Shown in pieces: positions 23,969 to 33,073 of a DNA stretch of 64,000 nucleotides. The translations under genes and the position numbers were made by a program. The stretch covers positions 2,108,001 to 2,172,000 of the forward strand of contig NZ_JACCBH010000001.1 of assembly GCF_013409745.1 (NCBI RefSeq), written 5' to 3'. Origin of the DNA: Microbacterium pseudoresistens. Its GTDB lineage: Bacteria; Actinomycetota; Actinomycetes; Actinomycetales; Microbacteriaceae. Numbering within the stretch: the stretch's first letter is position 1; every line of letters starts with the position of its first letter. The notes below the pieces were generated by a model, which ran no database searches, was not told where the DNA came from, and worked only from the letters and a program-made list of their open reading frames with translations.

Positions 23969-24990
23969 GCGCGTCCTCCGTCGTCTCGGCCGCCGGTGAG
24001 ACGATTGACGGCGATCACGATGCCGGCGAACAGCAGCGTGACGACGGCGAGCACCACGCCCATCGCGCTGGCCAGGCCGAACTGACCCTTCTCGAAAGCG
24101 GTGCGGAACAGGTACTGGCTCATCACGAGCGTGCTGTTGCCCGGGCCGCCGGTGGCGTTCAGCGCCGCCATGTAGACGAAGGCGTCGAGGGCGAGGATGC
24201 CGATGTAGATGTACGCGGTCTGCACGTTGTCGCGGATCTGCGGCAGGATGATTGACACCACGGTGCGGAAGCGCCCCGCACCGTCGATGCGCGCCGCCTC
24301 GAAGGTCTCGGCGGGGATGCCCTTGATCGCCGCGATGAACAGCACCATGTAGAAACCGACCAGGCCCCACACGATCACGAAGATCGACGCGCCCATGGCG
24401 GTGCTCTGGCTGCCCAGCCAGGCGAAGTCGTTCATATCGATGCCGACGGCGCCGAGCAGGCCGTTCAACAGCCCGCTGGGCGTGTAGATCATGCTCCACA
24501 GGATGCCGATGACGATGGCGGGGATCACGTACGGGAAGAACGAGACCACCCGGTAGAAGGCAGATCCCTTCAGACCTCGGACGGGCCCATGGGTCGAGCC
24601 GCCCACAGTGATCATGCTGGCGAAGACCAGTGCGATCGTCAGCGTGATCAGCGGCACGAGGACGGCGAGCAGGATGTTGTTGCCCATCGCTTGCATGAAC
24701 GTCGCGTTGCCGAACAGCTTGACGAAGTTGTTCAGGCCGATGAAGTCCATGTTGGGCGAGAAGCCGGTCCAGTTCGTCATCGAGTAATACACCGCCTGCA
24801 CGAACGGCGAGATGACGAAGATCAGGAAGATCGCCAGCGGAAGGCCGAGGAAGACGAGCAGGAACGAGACGTAGTCGACGGTGAGTTTGCGGCGCGGCCC
24901 CGTGCGGGGCGTCTTACGACGCCCCGCACGGGCGGCCGTGACCGCAGCCGTCTGCAGCCCCGGCCCGCCACTGGTGTTGGAGAAGCTCAC
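23965..24990 (-). CDS. ngcF: Carbohydrate ABC transporter permease (NgcF-like)
   Basis: 341-residue permease of the MalF type. A basic cytoplasmic N-terminus (about 35 residues) is followed by six membrane segments. The EAA loop is ETFEAARIDGAGRFRTVVSIILPQIRD. GTG start overlapping the binding-protein stop by 1 nt (TAGTG). Both features show tight co-translation with ngcE and ngcG. Confidence 0.88.
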   Translation of the reverse strand: MSFSNTSGGPGLQTAAVTAARAGRRKTPRTGPRRKLTVDYVSFLLVFLGLPLAIFLIFVISPFVQAVYYSMTNWTGFSPNMDFIGLNNFVKLFGNATFMQAMGNNILLAVLVPLITLTIALVFASMITVGGSTHGPVRGLKGSAFYRVVSFFPYVIPAIVIGILWSMIYTPSGLLNGLLGAVGIDMNDFAWLGSQSTAMGASIFVIVWGLVGFYMVLFIAAIKGIPAETFEAARIDGAGRFRTVVSIILPQIRDNVQTAYIYIGILALDAFVYMAALNATGGPGNSTLVMSQYLFRTAFEKGQFGLASAMGVVLAVVTLLFAGIVIAVNRLTGGRDDGGRA

Positions 24991-26402
24991 TACTTGATCT
25001 CGATCTTCTCGATCGAGTCGTCGTTGCGCACGGCGTCGGTGAGATCCTGCAGCTGCTTGGTGATCTGCTCCACCGTGAGCTGGCCGTCCAGGAACGAGTT
25101 CCAGATGTTCAGCTGGTCGCTGTTCATGCCGTACAGGTTGACGAACTTGACCGTGAACATGCCCGAGCCCGCGGCCTCGATCATCTCCACCTGCGAGACC
25201 AGGGCTGTGGAGCCGAAGCCGTCGTCGGGCACGGTGCCCTTGACGATGGTCGGCGCGAGCTTGTTCTTGCTGAACGCGCTCGCGGCCTCCTGCGACAGCA
25301 TGGTGCGCAGCAGCTCCTTGCCGCCGGCTGGGTTCTTCGAGTTGCTCGGCACGATGAACGGCTCGCCCGCCTCCGCGCGCATGTAGCCGGCGGGTGTGGT
25401 CGGGCTGGCGTTCAGCGGCAGCTCACGGAACCCCTTCATCTGGAAGCCGTCGGCGGTCTGATCCTTCATCTCGTTCTCGATCCAGGATCCCGACGGATAC
25501 AGCAGCGCCTCCTGGTTGAGGCTCCACTGCGCTTGCGCCTCGGTGAACTGCGTACCCGATCCGCCCGGCTTGACGTATCCGGACTGGATGAGGTCGTGGA
25601 AGATCGTGAGGATCTCCTGGATCTCGGGCTGCGACCAGCATCCTTCCTCGAGGTTCTCCAGGGCGAGGCGCACCTTGTCGCCGCCCTGGATGATCGCCGA
25701 GTCCATGACGAGGGTCTGGTAGTAGGTCGCGGCCTCCTTGCCCCAGAGGAACAGGTACTTGCCCTGTGCCTTTGCCGCTTCGCCCAGCGCCTTCAGATCC
25801 TGCCAGCTCTGCGGCACCGACCATCCGTTGGCCTCGAACAGGCTGCCGGAGTACCAGATGCCGTACGTGGTGAACACATAGTTGATGGCGGCGAACTTGT
25901 CGCCGAAGGTGCCTGGTGCCTCGACCCCGTCGAACAGCGTGTCGCGGATCTTCTCGCCCTCGAGGTTGTTCGCGTCGAGAACCTCGGTGAGGTCTTCGAG
26001 CTGGTCGAGGATCGTGTTCCATCCGATGGAGTTGGCGCCGGAGTTGTCGACGAGGTCGGGCGGGTTGCCGCCGACGAAGCGCGGCTGGAGCTCCTGGGCG
26101 ATCTTGGTGGAGGGGGAGACCTTGACGGTCACGCCGTCCTGACCCTTCTCCATGATCTTCGCGGCGTTCTCGACATAGTCCACGCCGTAGCCGCCGTCGA
26201 AGATCACGGCGTCGACCGTGGTGTTCGCGGCGACGCCGAACGGGTTGTCGGCGGTGACTTCGCCGGCCGGCGCCGATCCGCCTCCTCCGCCTCCGGGGGC
26301 GGCGCAGGAAGCGAGCGAGATGCCGACGGGTACGAGCACCGCCGCCATCGCCGCGCTGCGGAGGAGGGAGCGGCGGCTGAGGGAGACGTCGTTCAGTTCC
26401 AT
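24990..26402 (-). CDS. ngcE: N-acetylglucosamine/chitobiose-type sugar-binding lipoprotein (NgcE-like)
   Basis: 470-residue binding protein. Twin-arginine-like RRSLLR precedes a hydrophobic stretch and a lipobox LASC (Cys about 32), so it is a lipoprotein possibly exported by Tat. The block NPFGVAANTTVDAVIFDGGYGVDY resembles Streptomyces NgcE, which binds GlcNAc and diacetylchitobiose. This is from memory of the family. The neighbouring SIS protein and NagK-type kinase support an amino-sugar ligand. Ribosome site AGAAGGAAGG before the ATG. Confidence 0.85.
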   Translation of the reverse strand: MELNDVSLSRRSLLRSAAMAAVLVPVGISLASCAAPGGGGGGSAPAGEVTADNPFGVAANTTVDAVIFDGGYGVDYVENAAKIMEKGQDGVTVKVSPSTKIAQELQPRFVGGNPPDLVDNSGANSIGWNTILDQLEDLTEVLDANNLEGEKIRDTLFDGVEAPGTFGDKFAAINYVFTTYGIWYSGSLFEANGWSVPQSWQDLKALGEAAKAQGKYLFLWGKEAATYYQTLVMDSAIIQGGDKVRLALENLEEGCWSQPEIQEILTIFHDLIQSGYVKPGGSGTQFTEAQAQWSLNQEALLYPSGSWIENEMKDQTADGFQMKGFRELPLNASPTTPAGYMRAEAGEPFIVPSNSKNPAGGKELLRTMLSQEAASAFSKNKLAPTIVKGTVPDDGFGSTALVSQVEMIEAAGSGMFTVKFVNLYGMNSDQLNIWNSFLDGQLTVEQITKQLQDLTDAVRNDDSIEKIEIK

Positions 26403-26454
26403 GGTGTTGCCTTCCTTCTGGGTAGGGGACAGAGGTCTGTAGGGGACAGCGATG

Positions 26455-27207
26455 TCAGGCGCCGCGTCTGAGGCGGTCGCGATAGCGGTCTTCGAGCACC
26501 GCGTTGTGCTCATCGCCGCCGGGGATGTTGGCCGAGATGTACAGCGGCGGCGTCTCGCCGTCACTCGCGATCGCCGCCGAGACGCCCAGGGTGAGCAGCT
26601 GGGCGATGAAGGCGGCGGTGATCGAGGAGATCGCGCCGACGCCGATGCCGCCGGCCAGCTGGAGGGTCGCGTCGCCGTAGGGGGCGAGGTTGTCGATGAC
26701 CACGTCGGCGACCTCGCTGAGGCGCTTGCCGCTGGGATGCTTCGGCTCCACGCGCACCGTGTGCTGCAGGCTGGTGACCGCGATGACGGGATGCCCGTGC
26801 TCCTTCGCCCACAGCGCGACGCCCACGATCGAGCCGTTGACACCGGAGTTGGATGCGATGACGAAGGCGTCGTTCTCGCCCACCGGCACTGTGGCCATGA
26901 GCTCGTCGACGACCCACGGCTCGCGCTCCAGGGCACCGGTGAGCACGTCGACGGGGCGATCGCCGTGCAGCACGATGTCGCGCAGGGCGATCTTGTTCGT
27001 GGGGATGAGTCCGCCCGCGCGGCCCGCGATCTCCATCGCGAACGCCTCGGAGTGGCCGGTGCCGAAGGCCTGGATGACCCCGCCGTCGCGCAGGCTCTGG
27101 GCGAGCAGGCTGATCGCGGGCTCGAGAGCGCCCTGCTCGGCGCCCTGTGCCAGGGCTTCGAGGCGAGTCTCGGCTTCGCGTAGCAAGTCGGTGGGGGTCG
27201 CGGTCAT
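26455..27207 (-). CDS. SIS (sugar isomerase) domain protein
   Basis: 250 residues with a single SIS phosphosugar-binding domain: GGVIQAFGTGHSEAFAMEIAGRAGG and FVIASNSGVNGSIVGVALWAKEHGHPVIAVTS. Members are MurNAc-6-phosphate etherase, GmhA or KdsD relatives that bind or rearrange phosphosugars. In this operon it may process an imported, phosphorylated amino sugar (inference). The ATG at 27207 overlaps the RpiR stop (ATGA). Confidence 0.85.
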   Translation of the reverse strand: MTATPTDLLREAETRLEALAQGAEQGALEPAISLLAQSLRDGGVIQAFGTGHSEAFAMEIAGRAGGLIPTNKIALRDIVLHGDRPVDVLTGALEREPWVVDELMATVPVGENDAFVIASNSGVNGSIVGVALWAKEHGHPVIAVTSLQHTVRVEPKHPSGKRLSEVADVVIDNLAPYGDATLQLAGGIGVGAISSITAAFIAQLLTLGVSAAIASDGETPPLYISANIPGGDEHNAVLEDRYRDRLRRGA

Positions 27208-28142
27208 CCGGCCGCCTCCTTGGTGCGGTAACGGGTCGACCGGGGGCTTCCGCCGCGTCGGTGCGAGGACACGGCCATGGCGCTCGCCGCCAGACGCAGC
27301 CCGGCCTCGGCGAATGTGCGCTGGGCGACGAGCAGGTAGAGCAGATCGATCACCAGCAGCTGAGAATGCTTGACCGAGAGGTTGTCGGGGCGCAGATACG
27401 GCGTCGGTGCTGCCGAGGTGAGGGTCACATCGGCGACCGAGGCGAGCCAGGAGTCGGGATCGTGTGTCAGGGCGACCGTGAACGCGCCGGCGGCGCCGGC
27501 CTGGGAGAGCATCTGGATGGTCTCCTCGGTGCGGCCCGTGTTCGAGATGCCCACGGCGACGGAGTGCTCGTCCTGCAGGGCGGCGCTGGTGAGCCCCGAG
27601 TGCACATCGCTCCAGGCGTGCGCTCTGACCCCGATGCGGTACAGGCGCCCGCACAGCTCCTCGGCAATGATGCCGCTGCTGCCCTGCCCGTAGATGTCGA
27701 CCGTGCGGCCGCGGGCGATCATGTCGGCCACGCGGGTGACCGCGTCGAGATCGAGACCGGCTGCGGTGGTCTCCAGGCTGAGCGTGTGCAGCGAGACGAG
27801 AGTGCGCAGCACGGTCTCGGCGGGGTCGTCGGGGCCGAACTCGCGGCCGATGTCCGCGCTCCATGTGGCGTCGGCGTCGCCCCGTCCGCTCTGCATCGCC
27901 ACGCCCACGCGGAACTGCGTATAGCCATCGAAGCCGATGGCGCGGCAGAACCGGGTCACGGTGGCAGGCGAGGTGCCGGCACGCTCGGCGAGCTCGGTGA
28001 TCGTCAGCTCGACGGGGGCGGTGGGGTGCTCGGCGATCACATCGGCGATCTGCGCCATGGCGCGGGGCATACCGGGGCGGCGCTGCGCGATGCGCTGCGC
28101 GATCGTCGGCGCATTGCCTGCGCCCTGCTCCCGTGGCACCAT
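27204..28142 (-). CDS. RpiR/MurR-family transcriptional regulator
   Basis: 312 residues. N-terminal helix-turn-helix ELTITELAERAGTSPATVTRFCRAIGFDGYTQFR, and C-terminal SIS effector domain with DIYGQGSSGIIAEELCGRL and GISNTGRTEETIQML. Probable local regulator of amino-sugar uptake, binding a phosphosugar. The start is uncertain: ATG 28142 has GGGGG 3 nt before it, while 28175 and 28196 are in-frame alternatives without clear ribosome sites. Divergent from the kinase gene across a clear palindromic operator. Confidence 0.88.
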   Translation of the reverse strand: MVPREQGAGNAPTIAQRIAQRRPGMPRAMAQIADVIAEHPTAPVELTITELAERAGTSPATVTRFCRAIGFDGYTQFRVGVAMQSGRGDADATWSADIGREFGPDDPAETVLRTLVSLHTLSLETTAAGLDLDAVTRVADMIARGRTVDIYGQGSSGIIAEELCGRLYRIGVRAHAWSDVHSGLTSAALQDEHSVAVGISNTGRTEETIQMLSQAGAAGAFTVALTHDPDSWLASVADVTLTSAAPTPYLRPDNLSVKHSQLLVIDLLYLLVAQRTFAEAGLRLAASAMAVSSHRRGGSPRSTRYRTKEAAG

Positions 28143-28225
28143 TGCCCCCAGTTCGAGATCGTGTCTACCTGACATCACTCGTGAAACGACTGTCATCCTT
28201 GAAAACGCACCGTCACCGGCGCGCA

Positions 28226-28250
28226 TCGGATGAAAAGCATTCTCATCCGA
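28226..28250. promoter_or_regulatory. 25-bp palindromic operator between RpiR operon and kinase gene
   Basis: Perfect 8-bp inverted arms TCGGATGA (28226-28233) and TCATCCGA (28243-28250) around a 9-nt AT-richer centre. It lies between the divergent regulator and kinase, 18 nt before the kinase start. It is the best candidate for RpiR binding. Confidence 0.65.
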
Positions 28251-28267
28251 GGCCGGGCGGATAGTCA

Positions 28268-29326
28268 ATGAGGACGGATAACAAATTGGGTCGCGACGCG
28301 CTGCTGCTGGGCATCGATGCGGGAGGAACCTCCACGCGGGCCGTGCTCGCCACGCACAGCGGCGACTGCGTCGGCTACGGCGTCGGAGGTCCGGGAAACC
28401 CGACGGCGCGGGGCGTGGCGGAGGCCTCTTGCGGCGTGGCCGAGGCGGTGGACGCCGCCCTGCGCGCCGCAGGCGGCACGCTCGCCGAGGTCGTGCTGGT
28501 CGTCGCGGCCGTCGCCGGACACGACGCCGGTGCCGAGGCGCGCTGGCTCGACCCCGCGTTGCGCGCACGAGGCTTCACCGACGACGTCGTCTTCGAATCC
28601 GACCTGCTCGCCGCCTACGCCAGCGGCAGCGTTTCGCCCTTCGGCTACGGCGTGGTCTGCGGCACGGGCGCCAGCGTCATCCGCGTCGAGAAGGAGAAGA
28701 CGGTCGCCACCTCCGACGGGCTGGGATGGATGCTCGGCGACCGCGGCAGCGGATTCTGGATCGGGCGCCGCGTCGTACGCGCGGCCGCCGCTCACCTCGA
28801 CGGCACGGGCCCCGAGACCGCGCTCACCGAGGGCGTCCTGACGATGCTCGATCCCGACGGCGCCGCGGTGCTGCCCGGTCGGGCGGTGTCAGGGCGGTCC
28901 GAAGACCTGGACCGCCTCATCCGGGTCGTCTACGCCGGCACTCCGGCGCGACTGGCGGGTCTGACCCCGCTCGCGTTCACCGCCGCCGGTGCCGGCGACG
29001 CCGTGGGCACGGCGATCCTCACCGCAGCCGGCGAGGAGATGCTGCACACCTTCCGCGCTGTTCGAACCGAGCCCGGTCCGGTCGTTATCGGCGGCAGCGT
29101 GCTGAGCACGCCGGGGCCTGCGCATGCCGCGTTCCTCGCCGGGTTGGACGAAGGCTTCCCTCCGATCGCCGTCGTCGACGGGACGGTGGGCACACTCATC
29201 CTGGCGATGCGCCGCAGCGGCATCCGACCCGACGAAGCCATGCGGCAGCGCATCACCGACTCGCTGCGCGCGCTCCGCGCCGAGAGTTCTCCCGTGGATC
29301 ATCGGGCGCGGAGGTCGCGCGCCTAG
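28268..29326 (+). CDS. BadF/NagK-type kinase, probable N-acetylglucosamine kinase
   Basis: 352-residue ASKHA-fold kinase. Phosphate-1 motif LLGIDAGGTSTRAVL, phosphate-2 GVVCGTGASVIR, and the NagK-like GDRGSGFWIGRRV near residue 160. Such kinases phosphorylate GlcNAc, glucosamine or similar sugars at the 6-position. Divergent from, and likely co-regulated with, the RpiR-SIS-NgcEFG operon. Together they form a complete uptake and activation unit. Start at ATG 28268. Ribosome site weak. Confidence 0.88.
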   Translation: MRTDNKLGRDALLLGIDAGGTSTRAVLATHSGDCVGYGVGGPGNPTARGVAEASCGVAEAVDAALRAAGGTLAEVVLVVAAVAGHDAGAEARWLDPALRARGFTDDVVFESDLLAAYASGSVSPFGYGVVCGTGASVIRVEKEKTVATSDGLGWMLGDRGSGFWIGRRVVRAAAAHLDGTGPETALTEGVLTMLDPDGAAVLPGRAVSGRSEDLDRLIRVVYAGTPARLAGLTPLAFTAAGAGDAVGTAILTAAGEEMLHTFRAVRTEPGPVVIGGSVLSTPGPAHAAFLAGLDEGFPPIAVVDGTVGTLILAMRRSGIRPDEAMRQRITDSLRALRAESSPVDHRARRSRA

Positions 29327-29329
29327 AAT
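29324..29329 (+). promoter_or_regulatory. -10 of argS
   Basis: TAGAAT, 9 nt, then ATG 29339. It lies at the very end of the kinase gene, so argS likely has its own nearly leaderless promoter. Confidence 0.5.
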
Positions 29330-29338
29330 TGGTCGTCT

Positions 29339-31006
29339 ATGAACCCCGACGCCCTCGCCGCCGCCATCCTCTCCGTCCTCGCCCCGATCGCGGCCGAGCG
29401 ACGTCCCGAGGAGCCCTTCGCGCTCGCCGCCTCCGACATCGTGCTCGAGCGCCCGCGCAACCGCGACCACGGCGACTGGGCGACGAACATCGCGATGCGT
29501 CTCGCCAAGCCTCTGGGCACGAACCCCCGCGAGCTCGCCCAGGCCGTCGCCGACGGTCTCGCCGCGGTCGACGGCATCGCCTCGGCCGAGGTGGCGGGGC
29601 CCGGATTCATCAACGTGCGTCTGGATGCCGCTGCGGCCGGTGCCCTCGCCCGCGAGATCGTCGAAGCCGCCGACGCCTACGGCACCAACGACTCGCAGGC
29701 GGGCGTGAGCGTGAACGTCGAGTTCGTCTCGGCCAATCCCACCGGCCCGCTGCACATCGCCCACACCCGTTGGGCGGCGCTGGGCGACTCGATCGTCCGT
29801 CTGCTGCTGGCCAGCGGAGCCCACGCCGTGCGCGAGTACTACATCAACGACGCAGGCGCTCAGATGGAGCGCTTCGCGCACTCCGTGCTCGCGGCGGCGA
29901 AGGGCGAGCCGACGCCGGAGGGCGGCTACCCCGGCGAGTACATCGCCCAGCTCGCCCGCCGCGTGCTCGAGGCGCGCCCCGACCTGCTCTCGCTGGACGA
30001 TGCCGAGCAGCTCATCGTCGCCCGCGATCTCGCCTACGAGTACCAGCTCGCCGAGATCAAGAGCTCGCTCGAGCGCTTCAACGTGCCCTTCGACGTGTGG
30101 TTCTCCGAACGCACCCTGCACGCCCCCGCCGCCGACGGCGGTCCGAGCCTCGTGTCGCGCGCCATCGAGCGCCTGCGCGCGCAGGGCCACGTGTTCGACG
30201 AGGACGGCGCGATCTGGGTGCGCACCACCGATTTCAGCGACGACAAGGATCGCGTGATCCGCCGCTCCAACGGCGAGTACACGTACTTCGCCGCCGATGC
30301 CGCCTACTACCTGAACAAGGGCGATCGCGGATTCGAGAACAAGATCTACCTGCTCGGCGCCGACCACCACGGCTACGTGCACCGGCTCAAGGCCGTCGCG
30401 GGCGCGGCGGGTGAGGATCCGGACAGGAACATCCAGGTGCTCATCGGTCAGATGGTCTCGATCAACGGTGCCCGGCTCAGCAAGCGCGCGGGCAACATCA
30501 TCGAGATGGACGACCTGCTCGACTGGCTCGGCACGGACGCGCTGCGCTACTCGCTGGAGCGCTCGCCGGCCGACTCGCCGCTGGATCTGGATCCCGAGCT
30601 GCTGCAGAAGCGCACCAACGACAACCCGGTCTTCTATGTGCAGTACGCGCACGCCCGCACGCACAATGTCGCCCGCAACGCCGCGGAATCGGGTGTCGAC
30701 CGCTCGGAGTTCGCGCCGGAGCTGCTCGTGCACGAGACCGAGTCGGCGCTGCTGGGGGCGCTGCAGGAGTTCCCCCGCATCGTGGCCTTCGCCGCCGACG
30801 TGCGCGAGCCGCATCGCATCGCCCGGTACCTGGAAGAGCTCGCGGGCCTGTACCACCGCTGGTACGACACGTGCCGGGTGATCCCGAAGGGCGACGGCCC
30901 GATCGAGTCCGTGCACCGCACCCGGCTCTGGCTCAACGACGCCACCGGCCAGGTGCTGCGCAATGGGCTCGATCTGCTCGGCGTCTCCGCGCCGGAAAGG
31001 ATGTGA
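29339..31006 (+). CDS. argS: Arginyl-tRNA synthetase
   Basis: 555-residue class I synthetase charging tRNA-Arg. The HIGH-type motif is ANPTGPLHIAHTRW, the KMSKS-type site is GARLSKRAGN, and the C-terminal anticodon-binding domain contains YAHARTHNVARN. Complete. It is followed directly by a coupled DUF2993 gene (GTGA). lysA lies a little further on, a neighbourhood common in actinobacteria. Confidence 0.97.
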   Translation: MNPDALAAAILSVLAPIAAERRPEEPFALAASDIVLERPRNRDHGDWATNIAMRLAKPLGTNPRELAQAVADGLAAVDGIASAEVAGPGFINVRLDAAAAGALAREIVEAADAYGTNDSQAGVSVNVEFVSANPTGPLHIAHTRWAALGDSIVRLLLASGAHAVREYYINDAGAQMERFAHSVLAAAKGEPTPEGGYPGEYIAQLARRVLEARPDLLSLDDAEQLIVARDLAYEYQLAEIKSSLERFNVPFDVWFSERTLHAPAADGGPSLVSRAIERLRAQGHVFDEDGAIWVRTTDFSDDKDRVIRRSNGEYTYFAADAAYYLNKGDRGFENKIYLLGADHHGYVHRLKAVAGAAGEDPDRNIQVLIGQMVSINGARLSKRAGNIIEMDDLLDWLGTDALRYSLERSPADSPLDLDPELLQKRTNDNPVFYVQYAHARTHNVARNAAESGVDRSEFAPELLVHETESALLGALQEFPRIVAFAADVREPHRIARYLEELAGLYHRWYDTCRVIPKGDGPIESVHRTRLWLNDATGQVLRNGLDLLGVSAPERM

Positions 31007-31839
31007 CGGCGATGGGCGACACCGAGCCGTATCCGCGAGATCTCGGCGTCGCGCATCCGACGGTGCCGCTGCCGCGCGAACAGGCGGCCGTCGCCGCGCC
31101 GCGCCGTCGGCGCCGGTGGCCGTGGGTCGTCGGCATCGTCGTCGTGCTCGCGGGGCTCGTCGTCGCGGGGGAGTTCATCGCGCGGGCTGTGGTCGCCGAC
31201 GTGGTGCGCAGCGAGGCCATCAAGGCGCTCGAGCTGCCCGAGGAGCAGAAGATCGACGTGCAGAGCGACGGTTTCGTGCTGCTCCAGCTCCTCTCGGGAC
31301 GTCTCGACAGGCTGCACGTGTCCTCCGATGAGGTGAGGGTCGGCCCTCTCACGGGTGCTGTCGAGGCAGAGGGCACCGGCATCCCGCTGCGCGGGGGAGA
31401 GCTGTCGTCCGCCGAGGCGACCGTGCGGGTGACCGCGGCCCAGCTCGCCGCCGCGCTGACCACGACGCAGCTTCCGCTCGAAGAGATCTCGATCACGGGG
31501 AGCGACGTCACCGCGTCGGGCACGTTCGACGTGCTCGGCGTCGACGTGCCGATCTCGCTCACGCTCACCCCCGACGCCGACGACGGCGACCTCGTGCTCA
31601 CACCCGTGTCGGCATCCGTCGTCGGGGCGACGCTGGATGCGGCAGAGCTGCGCAGGCAGTTCGGCGGCCTGGTCGACGGCCTGCTCGATCCGCGGGCGGT
31701 ATGCATCGCCGATCGCCTTCCGGCGGGCGTTCATCTGCGCTCGCTTCAGGCGATCGACGGCGAGCTCGTCGCGGGCTTCGACATCGACGGCGCGATCGCC
31801 GCGGATCCGGCCCTCCGCGAGAAGGGCACCTGCGACTGA
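31003..31839 (+). CDS. DUF2993 (LmeA-like) membrane-anchored protein
   Basis: About 278 residues. Cytoplasmic N-terminus with RRRRR just before one membrane helix (about 45-65), then an extracytoplasmic DUF2993 domain (about 75-275). The related mycobacterial LmeA is a lipid-binding periplasmic protein acting in lipomannan elongation, so an envelope-lipid role is possible. The GTG at 31003 overlaps the argS stop. The ATG at 31012 is an equally plausible start. It converges on the YihY-family gene. Confidence 0.82.
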   Translation: MTAMGDTEPYPRDLGVAHPTVPLPREQAAVAAPRRRRRWPWVVGIVVVLAGLVVAGEFIARAVVADVVRSEAIKALELPEEQKIDVQSDGFVLLQLLSGRLDRLHVSSDEVRVGPLTGAVEAEGTGIPLRGGELSSAEATVRVTAAQLAAALTTTQLPLEEISITGSDVTASGTFDVLGVDVPISLTLTPDADDGDLVLTPVSASVVGATLDAAELRRQFGGLVDGLLDPRAVCIADRLPAGVHLRSLQAIDGELVAGFDIDGAIAADPALREKGTCD

Positions 31840-31852
31840 CGCGCGGAACCGC

Positions 31853-32905
31853 TCAGCCGCCGGATTCTTCGCGCACGGCTTCGGCCGCCGCTTCCCGTTC
31901 CGCCTCGGCGCGAGAGACGGCGAGATCCGCCCTCTGCAGGCGGCGGCCCGCGAAGGTGTGCACCGTGCCCGCGCGGTGATCCTCGGCATCCTCCGCGGCA
32001 GTGACGATGAACGCCGCGGCGTACAGGATCACCTGCGCCGAGAGGTTGAGCCAGATGAGCAGCGCGATGAGAGAGGCGAACGAGGCCAGCAGCGGGTTGG
32101 ACTTGGCGCCGCCGACGAACAGGCCCGACAGCTGCTGCAGCACGAGCAGGCCGAGCCCGCCGATCAACGCTCCCTGCCACAGGGCCTTGGCGGGAGCGCG
32201 CACGCCGGAGAGCACGACGAACAGCGCGACGACGAGGAGGGTGTCGAGCGCGAACACGATGAGCATCTCGGCACCGCGCTGCATCCAGCGTGCGGCCGCA
32301 GAGCCTTCGGCGCCGAACAGCTCCGACAGCGCCTCGATGCCGATCGAGCTTGAGAAGGATGCCAGGGCCGACACGGCGAACGACACCGCGATCGCCGCGG
32401 CGAGTGCCAGGTTGCGCAGGATCACCCACACCCAGAGAACGTCGTCTCCGGTGGTATCGGCGATGCTGCGCAGCGCGGTGCGCAGCGACCCGATCGCCGA
32501 GAGCGAGGCTCCGATCAGGCCCACGAGCGAGATGATCCCCGCGATCGACAGGCCCGTGCTCACCGTGATGCCGTCGGGATCGACCAGCCCGTCCTTGCCC
32601 ACGAGACCGGGGATCGCATCGTCGACGGCGCGGACGAGGGCGTCCCAGGCGTCCTGATTGCCGGCCAGCCAGATCGCTGCGGCGGAGAAGCCCAGCAGGA
32701 GGGCCGCGAACACGCTGAACAGCGCACGATAGGTGATGCCGTCGGCGAAGGTGGGGCCGTGCTTCTCGAGGTAGAGCAGGCCCGCCCGCACCGGTCGCAG
32801 CCGCAGGGCGAAGGCCTGCACGGCTCCGCTCGCCCGCAGGAACAGATTCTTGCGCTCGCCCTCGTCGGGCGGGCTCTTCTCGCCGTCATCCTCGTTTGCG
32901 ACCAT
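31853..32905 (-). CDS. YihY/BrkB-family inner membrane protein
   Basis: 350 residues with six membrane segments. YRALFSVFAALLLGFSAAA near the start and the C-terminal LASFASLIALLIWLNLSAQVILYAAAF are diagnostic of YihY/virulence-factor BrkB (formerly RNase BN). The charged C-terminal tail is cytosolic. Function not established. ATG 32905 is 6 nt after a TACGCT hexamer. Divergent from lysA. Confidence 0.9.
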   Translation of the reverse strand: MVANEDDGEKSPPDEGERKNLFLRASGAVQAFALRLRPVRAGLLYLEKHGPTFADGITYRALFSVFAALLLGFSAAAIWLAGNQDAWDALVRAVDDAIPGLVGKDGLVDPDGITVSTGLSIAGIISLVGLIGASLSAIGSLRTALRSIADTTGDDVLWVWVILRNLALAAAIAVSFAVSALASFSSSIGIEALSELFGAEGSAAARWMQRGAEMLIVFALDTLLVVALFVVLSGVRAPAKALWQGALIGGLGLLVLQQLSGLFVGGAKSNPLLASFASLIALLIWLNLSAQVILYAAAFIVTAAEDAEDHRAGTVHTFAGRRLQRADLAVSRAEAEREAAAEAVREESGG

Positions 32906-32911
32906 GTTTCG

Positions 32912-32917
32912 AGCGTA
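32912..32917 (-). promoter_or_regulatory. -10 of the YihY-family gene
   Basis: TACGCT on the minus strand, 6 nt before ATG 32905. Leaderless arrangement. Confidence 0.5.
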
Positions 32918-33019
32918 CTGATCCACGCAGACCGACCGTGGTGAAGGGCCCGCGGACGCGGTGCCATAGACTTCTGAGCACTCGGCAACAACCCGCCGAG
33001 GCATCCTCCCGCGACCGGA

Positions 33020-33037
33020 TCCGCTCTCGCGAGCGGA
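33020..33037. promoter_or_regulatory. Inverted repeat upstream of lysA
   Basis: TCCGCTC / GAGCGGA, 7-bp arms with a 4-nt centre, about 19 nt upstream of the TACGAT -10 of lysA. It overlaps the -35 position, so it is a possible operator. Confidence 0.3.
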
Positions 33038-33055
33038 CATCGTCGCGCGATCCCC

Positions 33056-33061
33056 TACGAT
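33056..33061 (+). promoter_or_regulatory. -10 of lysA-hom-thrB
   Basis: TACGAT 12 nt before GTG 33074. The leader would be about 5 nt. Confidence 0.4.
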
Positions 33062-33073
33062 GATTGGCGCCCT

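Noticed and set aside
26422..26449. Direct repeat GTAGGGGACAG (two copies, 17 nt apart) between the SIS gene and ngcE
   Set aside because: Short, near the end of one gene and the ribosome site of the next. Could be chance or replication slippage. No function suggested.
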